From Plasmodium malariae (lineage: Eukaryota; Apicomplexa; Aconoidasida; Haemosporida; Plasmodiidae), in NCBI RefSeq assembly GCF_900090045.1, contig NC_041783.1, positions 1,137,501 through 1,201,500 on the forward strand: a stretch of DNA of 64,000 nucleotides, in the 5' to 3' direction. Each line of letters begins with the position of its first letter. Position 1 is the first letter of the stretch. Below are positions 1 to 10,570 of the stretch, one piece after another. The notes beneath the pieces were generated by a model. It was not told where the DNA came from, did not search any database, and worked only from the letters and a program-made list of their open reading frames with translations. A program made the translations under genes and the position numbers.

Positions 1-385
1 AAAACTCATTTGTTTTTAACACATACTATTATATCGTAAATTTTAACTTTTATTTTGTATTCGTATTCATCATTTTTTCTATATTTTTTTCATTTTGTTT
101 ATTCGGTTTAGGCTTCATACACACGTGACAAAATTATGGTGCGAAAAAAGTTTTAGGAAAATACACTATTTACCAAAAAAAAGAAAAAATAATACAATAC
201 AATTAAATACAGCAGAATGAAATAAAATAATATAAAACAAAACAAAACAAAACAAAATAAAACAAAACAAAACAAAACGAACCACTTTTCTTTGTTCTAA
301 GTCGTACCACATTTCATTAAAAAAAATAAAATAAAATAAAAAAATACTACATTACGACGAACGACCGTGCAACGCTAAGTAAAGC

Positions 386-417
<32 letters not shown>

Positions 418-787
418 GAAAAAGAAAAAGGAAAAGGAAAAAAAACACATATAAACACATACGTACACAAACATATGCATACGTACACAAACATATGCAT
501 ACGTACACAAACATATGCATACGTACACATATAAACACGTACGTACACATATAAACACGTACGTACACATATAAACACGTACGTACACATATAAACACGT
601 ACGTACACATATAAACACGTACGTACACATATAAACACGTACGTACACATATAAACACGTACGTACACATACATATGCATACGTCCATATACATCCCCAT
701 ACATAGATATACATACTTGAACATAATCACAGCGCCAAAGCAAGAGTAATATGTACACTTCTTAATCGCGCGGGTATAATAAATAAA
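1..787. other. Upstream region of the PDH gene with a 20-bp minisatellite
   Basis: No gene is seen. Positions 1-440 are A-rich with AAAAC/AAAAT stutters and a long poly-A run (about 387-410). From about 447 to 690 there is a tandem array of a 20-bp unit in two sub-families: a first block of ACATATGCATACGTACACAA copies, then a block of ATATAAACACGTACGTACAC copies. The open frames over the array are periodic artefacts. The last 100 bp before 788 are the likely 5' UTR of the PDH gene. Confidence 0.85.
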
Positions 788-2587
788 ATGAGTCTGTGTG
801 TATCTCTCTGTTTGCTGGTCTTCCTAATTGTAGAGATACCTACTGGTATGACTTTTTATGTAGGAAAGGGTAAAAGGGCATGCTTTATATCTTCTGCATC
901 CTCATATGGAGGAATTAACATGATGGCTGACAAGGGAACAGTGGTGTATGGATCTTTGAAAAGTAGAGCAGTGGGGGCAAAAAACGCAGAGGGTAATGTT
1001 AAGGTAATGAATTATGATAACGAAATGCTGCTTACTAACAAGTTAGAAGATAAAAAAAGGGACGATCATATAGGGGAAAAAACGATTAGGAAAAGAATAA
1101 CCCACAATGTAGAAGCAGTAGTAGAGGGCACTACTAGTGCTAACAAAACTGATGTAGAAAAAAAAAACTACTCTGATTTTAATATATATATTGAGAATAA
1201 TAAAATAAAAGAATACATATCTGATATTGATATAACAAAGGAAGAAATATGTACTTTATATGAGGATATGCATATGGGAAGAATGTTTGAAAATTTAGTA
1301 GCAAAATTATATTATAGTAAAAAAATTAATGGTTTCGTTCATTTGTATAATGGACAAGAAGCAATAAGTTCAGGGATCATAAAAAATTTAACCATTTCCG
1401 ACTTCGTTACTAGTACATATAGAGATCATGTGCATGCCATTAGTAAAGGGGTACCACCAAAAGAGGTTTTAAATGAATTGTATGGAAATTACTATGGAAG
1501 TACGAATAAAGGTAAAGGAGGATCTATGCATATTTATAGTAAGACACAAAATTTCATTGGGGGGTTTGGTTTTATAGGAGAACAGATTCCTATAGCCGTG
1601 GGCCTTGCCTATAGTATTTTATATAAGCGAGAATTTTCTTCAGATGCATATGGATTTACTGCAGAACAGTGGAAACAAAGGGGGCAAAGGGACGAAGCGT
1701 GGGTTGAATCCATTGATGAAAGGGCAAATCAAAATGGAATAGGTTCCGAGGAGGGCCACCATAACAGTAGTAATAATGGTAGCAGTGGTGATAGTGATAG
1801 TGGTAGCAGCGGGGAGAGGAGCAAGATTGACGTAGTGGTGTGCTTCCTAGGAGATGGAACGACAAATATCGGTCAGTTCTTTGAGTCATTGAACCTAGCT
1901 GCCACGTATAACTTACCCATAATTTTTGTAATAGAAAATAACAACTGGGCTATTGGCATGGAAAATTCTAGAGCCTCGGTAAATGATATTATGAACAATT
2001 ATACTAAAGGAAAAGCATTTAACATAGAAACATACAAAATAGATGGTAATGATGTTTTAAGTATTTATAAATTAGCCAAAAAAAAAATTAACGATATAAG
2101 GAATAGAAAATGTGGACCAGTACTAATTGAAGCTATTACTTATAGGTCCAAAGGACATTCCTTAGCTGACCCAGATGAACTTCGACTCTCTGAGGAAAAA
2201 ACATCATGGAGAAAAAGAGATCCATTAGTATACTTATCGAATTATATGAAAAAAGAAAATATTGTTGATGAATCATATTTTGAAAAAATTAAAAAAAAAA
2301 TACAGAATATCCTTGAAGATGCTCAGAATGATGCTAATGAAAATTATAAAAAGAGTCAACATATAGATATATGTCATTTGTTTAAACATAATATTTTTGC
2401 TCCTTCTGAAAATACTCCTTATAATAGTCATTATGAAAATTACAAAAAGTTTGATAACTTGTCTCATTCTGATTTGAGGGAATACTATCAAGCTCTTCTT
2501 AAAGAGAACGAAAGAAAAAGGAAAAACAAAAAAAATGACATAACTGAAAAATTCGATGAGAAGAAGATCCCCTTGTTAATAGATTAG
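788..2587 (+). CDS. Pyruvate dehydrogenase E1 component, alpha subunit (apicoplast type)
   Basis: This is the thiamine-diphosphate-dependent alpha subunit of pyruvate dehydrogenase E1, which decarboxylates pyruvate and passes the acetyl group to E2-bound lipoate. The 599-residue frame has no intron. It starts with a hydrophobic signal-like stretch (residues 1-20), then a basic leader to about 130, consistent with the bipartite apicoplast import signal; malaria parasites are known to keep PDH in the apicoplast. The E1-alpha domain starts near residue 150. Visible landmarks are a GKGGSMH motif, a GFGFIGEQIP stretch, the diphosphate/Mg motif GDG at residues 355-357 closed by ENNNWAIGM, and YRSKGHSLADPDELR. 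The family is usually about 390 residues. The excess is the leader plus a Gly/Ser/Asp/His low-complexity insert (about residues 320-345) just before the GDG motif. The first in-frame ATG after the AT-rich 5' region was taken as the start. Confidence 0.95.
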   Translation: MSLCVSLCLLVFLIVEIPTGMTFYVGKGKRACFISSASSYGGINMMADKGTVVYGSLKSRAVGAKNAEGNVKVMNYDNEMLLTNKLEDKKRDDHIGEKTIRKRITHNVEAVVEGTTSANKTDVEKKNYSDFNIYIENNKIKEYISDIDITKEEICTLYEDMHMGRMFENLVAKLYYSKKINGFVHLYNGQEAISSGIIKNLTISDFVTSTYRDHVHAISKGVPPKEVLNELYGNYYGSTNKGKGGSMHIYSKTQNFIGGFGFIGEQIPIAVGLAYSILYKREFSSDAYGFTAEQWKQRGQRDEAWVESIDERANQNGIGSEEGHHNSSNNGSSGDSDSGSSGERSKIDVVVCFLGDGTTNIGQFFESLNLAATYNLPIIFVIENNNWAIGMENSRASVNDIMNNYTKGKAFNIETYKIDGNDVLSIYKLAKKKINDIRNRKCGPVLIEAITYRSKGHSLADPDELRLSEEKTSWRKRDPLVYLSNYMKKENIVDESYFEKIKKKIQNILEDAQNDANENYKKSQHIDICHLFKHNIFAPSENTPYNSHYENYKKFDNLSHSDLREYYQALLKENERKRKNKKNDITEKFDEKKIPLLID

Positions 2588-2654
2588 CATTCCTGAGATG
2601 AGCTGTTGATTTACCTTAGAGAGATCTTATTAACTTAACCTCATTTTGTACTTA

Positions 2655-2893
2655 AAGAAACAGAGGCAGAGGTAGAGGTAGAGGCAGAGGCAGAGGTAGA
2701 GGCAGAGGTAGAGGCAGAGGTAGAGGCAGAGGTAGAGGTAGAGGCAGAGGTAGAGGCAGAGGTAGAGGCAGAGGTAGAGGAGGTAGAGGTAGAGGCAGAG
2801 GTAGAGGCAGAGGTAGAGGCAGAGGTAGAGGCAGAGGTAGAGGCAGAGGTAGAGGCAGAGGTAGAGGCAGAGGTAGAGCAGAGGCAGAGACAT
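2655..2893. repeat. 12-bp purine-rich minisatellite
   Basis: Tandem copies of a 12-bp unit (GGCAGAGGTAGA), about 19 copies with a few 6-bp half-unit slips, lie 70 bp after the PDH stop and are followed by a poly-T run. The strand is almost entirely purine. Long frames across it on the minus strand (Leu-Pro or Ser-Thr repeats) are periodic artefacts. Confidence 0.95.
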
Positions 2894-3014
2894 ACTTTTT
2901 TTTTTTTTTTTTTTTTAACAATGTCCACTGTTTTTCGTGTGAACGGGTAGAGTTTGATATGTCCCATTAGACTTTGCGTATATTGCTTTGTGCAATTTTA
3001 TCCATACTAATTAT

Positions 3015-3165
3015 ATGGAAATATATATATATATATATATATATGCGTATAAATGTATATATGCGTATAAATGTATATATGTGTATAAATGTATATATGC
3101 GTATAAATGTATATATGCGTATATATGTATATATGTGTATAAATGTATATATGTGTATATTATGT
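3015..3165. repeat. 18-bp AT-rich minisatellite
   Basis: Tandem copies of an 18-bp unit related to ATGCGTATAAATGTATAT, seven or eight copies with G/A substitutions, preceded by a TA run. The two open frames across it are periodic artefacts. Confidence 0.85.
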
Positions 3166-3434
3166 ACATTTGTACGTATGCTTATGTGCGTCTTTTGCTA
3201 TTTTTTTATGCCCCATCCATTTGCATTTTGGATCATTAACCTCATTATTCTTCGCATTTTATGTCTGTCCTTTCAAATTTGTAGTAAATTTGTGGTTAAT
3301 TTATTGTAAATAAATGATCCATTTCTTATCCCTTTTGGTTAGCCAAATTGAGATGCCATACACTAACAATTCTCCAGACTGCAGCAAAAAGGAATAACTT
3401 TCATAAACATGTGTAAACATCGCATGTTGTGTTA

Positions 3435-3466
<32 letters not shown>

Positions 3467-3500
3467 GTTTGCCTTATCTCCATACTACACCCAGAGTAGC

Positions 3501-4139
3501 ATGACAAGTTATAGTGATACAAACGAAAGAGCAGTCATGTATGTACATTTTTTTTTTTCCTTTAACTCAATTCACTCTAATATTAATTGGTCCAATTTTA
3601 TTACAACGATTTTTATTTTACTTCTTTGAAGAGATAATTTCAATACGAGCTAAAATATAAGAATATAGAAATAGCGAAATGACGATGTAATAATAGGGAG
3701 GGGGTGGGGGAGATTGACAAAACAAGTTCAAACAAATATATGTATGATGTGCACATGTTACATATGTGGTTACATATCATAGAAGTACCTTTTGACAGAA
3801 CATGCCATAGGGATGATGGACTTCCCCTTAACGACGCATGTTTACACACTTCCATCAAATGATGTTATAAAAAATCTTCCATTCAAGGTTTGTGAAAAAA
3901 ATAAGGTTAATGAAAAAAATAAAAATAAAATAGAATAAAATAAATTGAAATAATAAAAAATTATAAAAATAAATAAAAAAAAAAAAATATATATAAAAAA
4001 AAATTCTATAAATGAGCAATAAAAATTTTAATATACTTAAATTAGGGTGCCAAAATAAAATAAAAATATGAACATGTTCATTACGTTTTGTCCAAATGAA
4101 TTCCAGATTATTTATACTTATGACATATTGGGTAAATAG
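3501..4139 (+). CDS. Candidate small 3-exon gene, unknown function (59 residues)
   Basis: Not recognised. Exons proposed: 3501-3542, 3783-3887 and 4107-4139. Exon 1 (MTSYSDTNERAVMY) ends at TAT|GTACAT. Exon 2 follows TATCATAG, encodes 35 residues including GMMDFPLTTHVYTLPSNDVI, and ends AAG|GTTTGT. Exon 3 follows AATTCCAG and ends after ten residues at TAG. All junctions are phase 0. Exon 2 has ordinary codon composition and balanced residues, unlike the surrounding repeats, so it is the best-supported part. If exon 2 reads on instead, the protein ends in a short Lys/Asn tail. No signal peptide or membrane segment is seen. Function unknown. Confidence 0.4.
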
Positions 4140-4960
4140 CAGTATAAAATAAACTACAGCAGCGAAGGAGGATTCAAACGTAGCAGCAAAATAGAAAGTA
4201 AAAAAAAATGCGAAAAATGAAATGAAAGAGGAAGCAAGTGTGAACGCAAATGTAAGTATGTATGTAAGGTGTGGTATGAAGCGATACGACGCGACAAAAA
4301 TTTAGTAAACTGACGAGATGTATGAAATCTCGCTGAACACAAAAATCAAAATAAAACTGCCACTACCTGGGGGGGAACATACATAATGCATACACATTCT
4401 GCAAGCTCACATGTGCATGTAGAATGCATAAACGTGTATATTAGTACGCATAAACATGTATAGAAATACGAAAAAACATATATTGATATATAAATAAACA
4501 TGCTACGTACGTACGCATAAACTTGTTATATACGTATGTACATGCCCGCATTTCTGCTTGCGCAACAAGGGATATACATGTAAACTCCTTAAAAACACAT
4601 TCATATGAAAAGTGCCCTGTACATATACATAAAACGAGTAATTAAAAAATCGCATTCTTCATATGAACAAGGTCATGTTGTTTAAAGTAAAGCAAATTAT
4701 ACACTTTTACTCTCACATATATAGGGAGATATGCACACATACGTATTCATACATATATACATATATGCTTATCTATATTTATTCCTTCCGCAAATATATG
4801 GAGCATTGGTCAGTATTCCTAACCTACTAATCAAAATGACAATTAGGTGTAAAAAACGGGGAGGGGAAATAATAAAAAAAAAAAAAAAAGTGTAAAAACT
4901 GGACGGTAAAAAAGAAGTAAAATTAGTGGAGTTGTACAAAAATATGGACATGCACGGACA
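4140..4960. other. Intergenic, no gene seen
   Basis: AT-rich intergenic DNA with short ATACGTA/ACATATA stretches. It contains no exon-like segment that I could support and no array of note. Confidence 0.6.
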
Positions 4961-4998
4961 ATGATGATCGTCATTATGAAGTGCTCCTGCCCCATCTG

Positions 4999-5200
4999 GG
5001 TATATATAACTAACGAAGCTGACGAAGCTGACGAAGCTAGCGTAGCTTACGCAACTGACGAAGCTAACGAAACTGACGAAGCTAACGAAACTGACGAAGC
5101 TGGCGTAGCTTACGCAACTGACGAAGCTAACGAAACTGACGAAGCTGACGAAACTGACGAAGCTGACGAAACTGACGAAGCTAACGAAGCTAACTGGTAG
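4999..5200 (+). repeat. GACGAAGCTAAC-type repeat array with an open acidic frame
   Basis: Imperfect tandem repeats of GACGAAGCT/GACGAAACT units with a 66-bp higher-order duplication (about 5039-5133). The plus-strand frame 4961-5200 stays open through the array and would encode a short hydrophobic start followed by repeated T-D-E-A-N-E/D. It overlaps the last 11 nt of the ethanolamine kinase gene on the other strand. Whether it is translated is unknown; I treat it as a repeat. Confidence 0.75.
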
Positions 5201-6545
5201 TCAGCTTGGATCTAAATATAGGGAGACAGGATGCTGTTATCCTGGTCATGCCATAGTTAATAAAATCAAAATCAATTACTGAGTGTATACCTTGTAATAA
5301 TGCCCATAGCCCCCAATTAATATGAGAACAAACATAAAATGGTTGTATTTCATCAATCAAATTATTAATTGCATCTTCATCTTCCGTATTTAAATAATTT
5401 TTAATAAAATTATATTCTTCATCCCTTGAAGGTATTAATTCCCAATCGCAGTTAAAGCCAGCATATTCATTGAAATGATTTGCAATATCATAAGCTCTTT
5501 CCATTGGACAAGAGTATTCAAAATCAATGAAAGAAATATTATCATTAGTTGTATTAATAATATTAGAAGATAACAAATCACAATGACATAACACTACTGG
5601 AGATTGTTTTCTATTACATAATTCTTCTATTTCTAAAATCAATACTTTTAACATATCAAAATCAATTAGTTTTAATATATTTGCTTCTGAGTTATATGAA
5701 CAATTTTTTTTTTTTTCTTCTTTTAGTAAATTAAAATATTTCCATATAGTACTCCATAAAAAAGATGGTCTATCTCCTTTCACATTCTGTGAACTTTGCA
5801 AATCTTTAAATAACGTATCATTTAGATTAATATCATGTAGTACTCTTAAATTTTGTGCAATTTTTTTTTGATAATTTGAATCTTTTATATTTTCTCTTGT
5901 TAAAGCATAACCATCCATAAATTCTTCTATTCTACCATTAGGGAAAAATACATAAATTTTTTTTGAAATATTTTTATCATATAATATACTTGAGATTTTT
6001 TTTTCTCTTTCTCTATTAATAATTTCACTAGTCTTAGGTCCATACAACCTTATCAAATATTTCTTTTTTTCTAATTGATCTTCTACTTTTACTAATATAT
6101 TAGTTATACCTCCATTTATAACTCCAAAATTTAAAGAGTCTATTTTCCTTTCATCTATTAAATCTTTTCCATAATGTAACATAACATATTTACAATATAA
6201 ATACAATACACTCTTATTTTCAAAAACATTATTTACAAACCTAGTCATAAACTCTTCTACCTTCACCTTTAAGTCCTCCCCCTTCTTTATTACTAAATCC
6301 CTTTCAGTTAGAGGCTCTATCCCTTGCTTATTTTTTGTTTCTGTTATTTGTGAGTTCGTCGACGAGATGCTATTAAGGTTCCTTAACGATAAATTATTAT
6401 TGTACGTGTTGTAGTTGCTGCTATTATTATTACTATTACTGTTGTTGCTAGTACTTCTTGTATTTTTATTCATCCCTTCTCTGTTCCTGTTGTTCGGTGT
6501 TTCATCCCCTTCCACCTTTTCCCTGTTATCCGCCATACTAACCAA
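5190..6545 (-). CDS. Ethanolamine kinase
   Basis: A choline/ethanolamine kinase family protein, 451 residues, no intron. It phosphorylates ethanolamine with ATP, the first step of the Kennedy pathway to phosphatidylethanolamine, probably in the cytosol. The phosphotransferase motif HxDxxxxN is at His321-Cys-Asp323 to Asn328 (HCDLLSSN). The second motif, IDFEY, is at 340-344, with Asp341 the expected Mg ligand, followed by ERAYDIANHFNEYAGF. HxDLLxxNII resembles ethanolamine kinases more than choline kinases (usually HNDLQxGN), so substrate preference is inferred. Residues 1-85 are an Asn/Ser-rich extension typical of the genus. The start is the first ATG in frame, after stops. The gene is convergent with the acidic repeat array. 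Confidence 0.93.
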   Translation of the reverse strand: MVSMADNREKVEGDETPNNRNREGMNKNTRSTSNNSNSNNNSSNYNTYNNNLSLRNLNSISSTNSQITETKNKQGIEPLTERDLVIKKGEDLKVKVEEFMTRFVNNVFENKSVLYLYCKYVMLHYGKDLIDERKIDSLNFGVINGGITNILVKVEDQLEKKKYLIRLYGPKTSEIINREREKKISSILYDKNISKKIYVFFPNGRIEEFMDGYALTRENIKDSNYQKKIAQNLRVLHDINLNDTLFKDLQSSQNVKGDRPSFLWSTIWKYFNLLKEEKKKNCSYNSEANILKLIDFDMLKVLILEIEELCNRKQSPVVLCHCDLLSSNIINTTNDNISFIDFEYSCPMERAYDIANHFNEYAGFNCDWELIPSRDEEYNFIKNYLNTEDEDAINNLIDEIQPFYVCSHINWGLWALLQGIHSVIDFDFINYGMTRITASCLPIFRSKLTTS

Positions 6546-7128
6546 CCTTTTATATATTTTTACCTTTTACCTTATTTTCGTCTTATTTCGAGTTTATTTT
6601 ATTCAATTTCGTTTTATCTTATTGCGCTGCACTCAATACTACCTAATTTTATTTTAACTAATTTGTTTGTCTATCTACCTTCCTATCTTCCTATCTGCTT
6701 ATTTTTTTTATTTCCTTTTTGAAGACTGATTATGTTAAATCATAACCCAGCGCACGGGGAAAAGGCGTAAAATAGTTGACCAAAAAAGAAATGGAAAAAT
6801 GCGCTTGTAGATTAACAGAAATGAAATATAAAATTGCACAATTACAGCACGTTGCTAATAATGTGCGTGTGTGCATATATGGTGAGTGCTTACATACGCT
6901 TCTTAATCAGATCAATGTGTAGGCTCGTTCATTGGTATATGCTTGTCGCGTATATACATGTACAATGACAATGTATATATACACGCAGCATGTTGTAGCA
7001 AATTTTTTTGCTTACTCCTAAATCAAATGAACAGTAGCATATGGTGCGTGACAATGAAAAAGGAAAGAGAACTCTGTATCACAGCACTTATAATACATTA
7101 ACAAATATGTTTACATATATATATGTGC
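6546..7128. other. 5' flank of ethanolamine kinase
   Basis: AT-rich intergenic DNA. The stretch 6720-6830 is somewhat less AT-rich but has no long frame. No regulatory motif could be assigned. Confidence 0.5.
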
Positions 7129-7289
7129 ATACTTATATGTGCATACTTATATGTGCATACTTATATGTGCATACTTATATGTGCATACTTATATGTGCAT
7201 ACTTATATGTGCATACTTATATGTGCATACTTATATGTGCATACTTATATGTGCACACTTACATGAACATACTTATATGAACATACTCA

Positions 7290-7335
<46 letters not shown>

Positions 7336-7350
7336 CATTTGATAATGCAC

Positions 7351-7386
<36 letters not shown>
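7129..7386. repeat. 14-bp minisatellite followed by two TA microsatellites
   Basis: About ten copies of a 14-bp unit (ACTTATATGTGCAT) at 7129-7262, decaying into related units, then (TA)n at about 7296-7332 and about 7359-7386. Frames reading Y-I-Y-I or [14 protein letters not shown] are repeat artefacts. Confidence 0.95.
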
Positions 7387-7392
<6 letters not shown>

Positions 7393-7721
7393 GTACATCT
7401 CTTAATGTATTTACATGCTGGAAAGTAAAAATATGTATTGACAAAAAATAATGAAAAATATAAAGACGCTTCTTCTCGAACGTTCTGTATACAAGTATAG
7501 CATAAGTTGATAAACATTCGCTTGTTTGACAAGTTGTGCATCGTTTATTTCAAAATTGTGTCAACATTATATGTGCACAATTATTTATTCAATTTACAAG
7601 AATTCTTATTTTACCATACCTTGTAAATTTAATTTTAAGTAAAAAAAAATTTCTTTCAAAAATGTTCATAATGTTATAACTTAAAAAAATAATAAAGGCA
7701 AGAAAGCTGATAAGGGTAAAA

Positions 7722-8421
7722 ATGGAAAAACAGAATAAATCAACAACTGCTACAATTTTCTCTTTAATAGGGATAAATAAAACAAAAAATGAGCTTGCAT
7801 GTGGTACATACGTATGTACGTATGGTTTACTTGATTTTATTAAAGTGTGAGTAAATTTTTTTTTTTTTTTTTTTTTTTTTTTCTCCTCTTTTAAATCGTT
7901 TATACAGATAATAAATCATAAAAATAAATAAAATACATTATAGTATAGCACGTTACAAATATATATCAATGCAATATATCCCATTACAATATATTACATT
8001 ATATATATATGTATATATATATAACATTTCATTATATCATATCAAATAATATCACGTCTGTTGTGCTACAAATATATACCTGTGCTGACAAAAAGAATAA
8101 AAAAACTTGTAAATTATATTTACATAATTAGAAAAGGTTAAGTGAACAAATTGCTTTTAAAGAGTGCTGGCATTAATTTTCTTATACTGAAAAGTATTGC
8201 TTGGAAATAAACTAACAAGTATTTTGGATCATTCGTATAATTATAAAAAACAAAATGAGGAAAATATTTTAAAAAATGCGCGTAAAAATGAGCGTAAGAA
8301 TAAACGTAAAAATATACATAAATTCAAACGTAAAAATATACATAAATTCAAACGTAAAAATATTTATAAATTCAAACGTAAAAGTAAAAAACAGTCAAAA
8401 CAGTTTGTCACATGTATTTAA
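7722..8421 (+). CDS. Candidate 2-exon gene, Lys-rich C-terminus, unknown function (102 residues)
   Basis: Not recognised. Exon 1 is 7722-7803, ending GCATGTG|GTACAT. Exon 2 is 8195-8421, after TACTGAAAAG. Both borders are phase 1, so the frame runs through. Exon 1 begins MEKQNKSTTATIFSLIGINK. The joined segment NELACVLLGNKLTSILDHSY reads as an ordinary helical protein. The C-terminal half is basic and made of three to four copies of a 24-bp DNA repeat (KFKRKNIH). An alternative donor (TAC|GTATGT) lies 6 nt downstream but would be out of phase. The intron holds a long poly-T and TA tracts, as is usual here. No membrane segment or targeting signal is obvious. Confidence 0.4.
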
Positions 8422-8541
8422 AAATTTTTTAAATAGTAAATTTTACTATTTCAAATTTTACAGAAAATACATATTAATAAAAATAGGTTTGAGATCAAAA
8501 GGTACGGTTGAGAAAAAAGGAGAGATATACATTTACACATA

Positions 8542-8544
<3 letters not shown>

Positions 8545-8575
<31 letters not shown>
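8545..8575. repeat. TA microsatellite
   Basis: A (TA)n run of about 30 bp followed by a short poly-T. Confidence 0.85.
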
Positions 8576-8576
<1 letters not shown>

Positions 8577-8754
8577 TTTTTTTTAAAAGCACTACGTATT
8601 TGTTGTATTTATATTAATGCATAACTGTGAACGTATGCATATTAACATATATATACATATTTATACGTATATGCATACATATACATACAAATATGCGTAC
8701 GCTGGTGTACCTAACATGCATCAAGGGATGCCTTAAAAGCATGTAGCTGTTGCT

Positions 8755-8891
8755 TTAAGAAAGGGATAGAATTGCCTGCTTTACTGACGGACGTATGCTA
8801 TTCTTCAATATGTAATATAAAAAGCACTAAAAATAAAAATATTATATGTATACATATATATATTTATTTATTTCCAGTGCTTGAAAGGAAA

Positions 8892-8971
<80 letters not shown>

Positions 8972-9315
8972 AGTTGACCGAATAGTGATAAAATAAAAAT
9001 TAATAATATTGTTTTCTATTAAGGGGAAATTATATAGTTTTGCATTTCTGTATTTTATTATATTTTTTTTTGAAAAGTCAAGTTATTTTATAAGGTATTA
9101 TACATAAGTACGTACGTACTCATGCTTATATTGCAAATAATTATATACATATATAACTATACATGTATGTATGTTATGTATGTTTATACCTGTTCTGACG
9201 AACTTTCGGCCTTTTGCTGTTTTTCCGAATTCCCTTTTGATTTATGATCAAGGCAAATTATAAGTAAACATTTTCCTTTCGCCTTATTACAATTAGTAGT
9301 AGGAAAATAAAGCAT
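8755..9315 (-). CDS. Candidate 2-exon gene, unknown function (65 residues)
   Basis: Not recognised. Exon 1 is 9190-9315 (42 codons), ending GAACAG|GTATAA. Exon 2 is 8755-8826 (23 codons plus stop), after TTTTTATTTTTAG. Both are phase 0. Exon 1 reads MLYFPTTNCNKAKGKCLL... and ends in a polar Lys/Glu/Ser stretch; exon 2 reads CFLYYILKNSIRPSVKQAI... and ends LSLS. Both exons are visibly richer in G+C than their flanks, and the intron carries poly-A/poly-T and a long TA run (about 8909-8962). There may be further 5' exons. No domain recognised. Confidence 0.42.
8898..8962. repeat. Poly-A plus TA microsatellite
   Basis: A 20-nt poly-A run followed by about 26 TA units. It lies inside the proposed intron of the 8755-9315 candidate gene. 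Confidence 0.9.
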
Positions 9316-10359
9316 ATGCGTGTGTGTTACTACACTTCGTTTTACTAGTACCAAAATTACAAGGATGTTTTACTACGAAATTTATTTTAATTATCGAACA
9401 ATTTTTTGATATATTTTTAAATTAAAAAAGTGTAATATTGTAAAATATAAAAAATAAGCGAATAAATATGTAAAATAAAAAAAAAAAAAATGGAATATTT
9501 CACATATTTACTTTTTCTCTCTTTAATTTTTTCCTGACAAAGAAAAATAAGGTCCTTCTATGTTCGGTCAAATATTCTTAATCCAAGAAATTTTTAAAGT
9601 AATGAAAATGCCAATGTTAATGTTAAATGTGAAAATGTGAACACCTGCTGTTGTTACTATGCCACACAATTTATTTAAAAAAATTGCAAAAAAGGAAAAG
9701 GAAAAAAAAAAAAAATATTATGAAAAAATGTAAAATTGCAGCGAACGTTCACTAGTTTTTATATAATTATGATAAAGTCCTTCACACATCCGTCTTATTT
9801 GTAGAAAATGTTATACAAAGATTTGCACCCTATTGAAGTACTATACGTAACTACACAAATATGCATATATACATACACACATGTACACACATTTAGATGG
9901 ACAATATAAAAAAAAAAATAATAATAATATGCAAGAATACGTAATTACGCGTTTTACATATATTCTGTTGACACGCTTAGCCGTACACCACGTTTTTAAT
10001 AATGCATAACGTAGGTACATTAAAGTAAAATGTATATATAATTTTCTTAATTAAAACAAATAATTATTAAATTTGTGGATGCCTTTTTCGTGGAAGCCTC
10101 AACATTAAAAAAAAATAATCTTCCTTTTTCCATTTAGCAATAGACTAAATCTTTAATTTAAAATTATAGAATTTTTCAGAATGGTACAAAAAAAAGAAAG
10201 AATTTGAAAAATATTTTTTTCTTTTTTCTCTTGTTACTCAACACACAGTAAAGTTTTAAAAAAATGGAGTCATTTCATACATTTAATCTTTTACATTACT
10301 CCAATGAAGTTAAATCCAAGTTGAAATAAAAATTTAGCACGTAACAAAAATTTTTTAAA
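9316..10359. other. Intergenic with weak exon-like fragments
   Basis: Mostly AT-rich. Two short plus-strand fragments look less random: one at about 9807-9845 (MLYKDLHPIEVLY, ending at a GTAACT) and a complete 21-codon frame at 10264-10329 (MESFHTFNLLHYSNEVKSKLK). Neither could be tied into a gene with confidence. Confidence 0.4.
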
Positions 10360-10570
10360 ATGTTCGTTTTAATAAAAGAATACAAAATGGGAATGTTCAG
10401 GTGAATTCCACACATGCACACGTGAATACGTACATACATACACACAAACATACATAAATGTGTGTATGTGTATACAATTTATGCACAGGATTATAACTGG
10501 AGTAGCAGGATGGCAAACATTAAACTGGGGCTTACCTCTTACATTTAATTCTTCACAACTCCGACTTTAG
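10360..10570 (+). CDS. Candidate 2-exon micro-protein overlapping the GrpE 3' end (40 residues)
   Basis: Not recognised. Exon 1 is 10360-10400 (MFVLIKEYKMGMF plus AG), with donor CAG|GTGAAT. Exon 2 is 10489-10570, after TTTATGCACAG. Both are phase 2. Exon 2 encodes ITGVAGWQTLNWGLPL... and stops at TAG, 10568-10570. Two Trp residues and balanced codons are unusual for chance AT-rich sequence. The last 26 nt are antisense to the last GrpE exon (10545-10575), so two coding exons would overlap tail to tail. Exon 1 may be internal with more exons upstream. Function unknown. Confidence 0.35.

Noticed and set aside
447..690. CRISPR-like regular array
   Set aside because: Direct tandem units without spacers in a eukaryotic genome; a minisatellite.
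2630..2967. Minus-strand Leu-Pro and Ser-Thr repeat frames
   Set aside because: Product of the 12-bp GGCAGAGGTAGA array.
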